From positions 1-42,574 of the forward strand of contig CAUJHH010000068.1 in the NCBI GenBank assembly GCA_963204725.1: DNA of 42,574 nucleotides. Direction: 5' to 3'. The translations under genes and the position numbers were made by a program. The notes under the pieces were generated by a model. That model was not told where the DNA came from and made no database searches. It saw only the letters and a list, made by a program, of their open reading frames with translations. Position 1 is the first letter of the stretch; each line of letters opens with the position of its first letter. The stretch is from Planctomycetota bacterium (GTDB lineage Bacteria; Planctomycetota; Phycisphaerae; Phycisphaerales; UBA1924). Positions 42,087 to 42,574 of this stretch are shown piece by piece.

Positions 42087-42574
42087 ATGGGGACGCGGAG
42101 CCAGTTCACAACATTCTGGCAGATGGCGTGCGGCCTGGGGTTGCCGGCCGCGGCTGCCGCGGCTGCCGCAGCGGCACAGGCGGCCCAGACAGCGGGCGGC
42201 CCGAGAGCTTCCTTCGCGTTCGCGCTGGGTGGTGGTCTTTTTGCCGCGGCGGGCGGGATCTGGGCCAATCTCTACGCGGGCAAACGACAGAAGCAGGATG
42301 ATGCGGAAGAGGCGGAGCGTGCCCGCCTCTTCAACCATGATCTGGCCAAGGCGGTGGCGAAGTCGATCGCCACGCTGCTTGGACCGCTCGCGGACGATGA
42401 AGGATTCTCGCCTGCTGAGCGCGGCGCGGTCGAGGCCTCCAAAAAAGCGAAGAACCCGGCAGAAAGCCCGGAGACCACGCGCTGGGTCGCAGCCGAGGCG
42501 GGTGGGGATCAAAGTTCCACCTGGTCGTTGACGGTCACGGAGTTCCGCTCGCCGCGATCGTCACCGCGGGCGAA
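42087..42574 (+). CDS. membrane-anchored protein of unknown family, truncated by the window end and an IS fragment
   Basis: The frame is open to the edge (162 codons seen). After MGTRSQFTTFWQMACG comes an Ala run (residues about 21-30), a hydrophobic helix (FALGGGLFAAAGGIWANLY) and an acidic/basic helix (KRQKQDDAEEAERARLFNHDLAKAVAKSI). The LFNHDLAKAVAKSIA part resembles the N-termini of some STAND/NACHT-type defence proteins, but this is tentative. From about 42440 the -1 frame instead encodes transposase sequence, so the true gene is probably broken there. Ribosome site GGGAGA before ATG 42087. Confidence 0.45.
   Translation, partial: MGTRSQFTTFWQMACGLGLPAAAAAAAAAAQAAQTAGGPRASFAFALGGGLFAAAGGIWANLYAGKRQKQDDAEEAERARLFNHDLAKAVAKSIATLLGPLADDEGFSPAERGAVEASKKAKNPAESPETTRWVAAEAGGDQSSTWSLTVTEFRSPRSSPRA
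42440..42574 (+). mobile_element. IS5-family transposase fragment, 5'-truncated
   Basis: In the frame read from 42440 the sequence gives KSEEPGRKPGDHALGRSRGG, then WGSKFHLVVDGHGVPLAAIV and TAGE at the window edge. This is the conserved middle of IS5-type DDE transposases (ALGRSRGG.GTK.HL..D..G.PLA). A stop lies just before (TGA 42416-42418) and the first 130 or so residues of such transposases are missing here, so only a fragment or the second frame of a two-frame element is present. The A6 run at 42441-42446 could be a slippage site. Confidence 0.85.

Noticed and set aside
42141..42185. GCCGCGGCT-type repeat as a regulatory or CRISPR-like array
   Set aside because: It is a run of Ala codons inside the zero frame at the right end, with no spacers.

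Overview
The window is high-GC bacterial chromosome that reads as a member of the Planctomycetota, most likely class Phycisphaerae. This is an inference from several signs. One membrane protein (29650-30378) ends in the CxxCGYxLxG...CPECG zinc ribbon common in that group. There is a PEP-CTERM-like surface protein (9690-10406). A bacterial deoxyhypusine synthase homologue, GTG and TTG starts, and many secreted or lipidated proteins of unknown function are also present. No rRNA, tRNA, CRISPR array or intact insertion sequence was found. No gene-free stretch exceeds about 300 bases except the cassette at 7885-8326, which is described below.

Left part (1-7268, all minus strand): an ABC-type permease, then an NHL-propeller lipoprotein, a double-VWA/GATase-like membrane protein, a MoxR ATPase and a truncated small lipoprotein. 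The NHL and VWA genes overlap by 4 bp. From 7417 (plus strand) come accB and accC of acetyl-CoA carboxylase. They are separated by a four-helix-bundle (S23/IVP-type) gene that lies inside inverted 8-bp-periodic repeats and carries a frameshift.

9690-17673 (minus) is the most interesting region. It is a tightly coupled operon of (1) a secreted HlyD-like adaptor, (2) a GAF-GAF-TM-HlyD fusion, (3) a PqqD-like/M50 protease/HlyD fusion and (4) a SecA-like ATPase that stops before the wing and two-helix-finger region. A PEP-CTERM-like protein lies just downstream. I read it as a poorly described protein or peptide export and processing machine with its own SecA-type motor. 17941-20183 (plus) holds a DegT-type sugar aminotransferase and a SAM-methyltransferase-like protein, probably for surface glycan.

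20230-25595 (minus): a metallophosphoesterase, a Ser/Thr kinase, a secreted helical protein, an N-acetylmuramoyl-alanine amidase, a tiny lipoprotein and a SpoU-type RNA methyltransferase. 25770-29541 (plus): uppP, serA and a secreted alpha/beta hydrolase. 29584-32515 (minus): guaB, followed by two accessory genes that are bracketed by a second, diverged copy of the guaB 3' end, which looks like the scar of an insertion at the guaB terminus.

32888-34107 (minus) is a run of four small paralogous membrane proteins, each with one TM helix and a SHOCT-like helical motif. They are divergent from an aromatic-amino-acid-decarboxylase-type enzyme across an inverted-repeat, operator-like site. 35787-39099 (plus) holds a lipoprotein with two aspartyl-protease DTG motifs and a large membrane protein with a DnaJ-like zinc motif. 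A terminator at 39123-39146 faces the minus-strand deoxyhypusine synthase homologue. The right end has a histone-H1-like/DUF4287/SRPBCC fusion, a small conserved protein, and an unidentified membrane-anchored gene that runs into an IS5-type transposase fragment at the edge.
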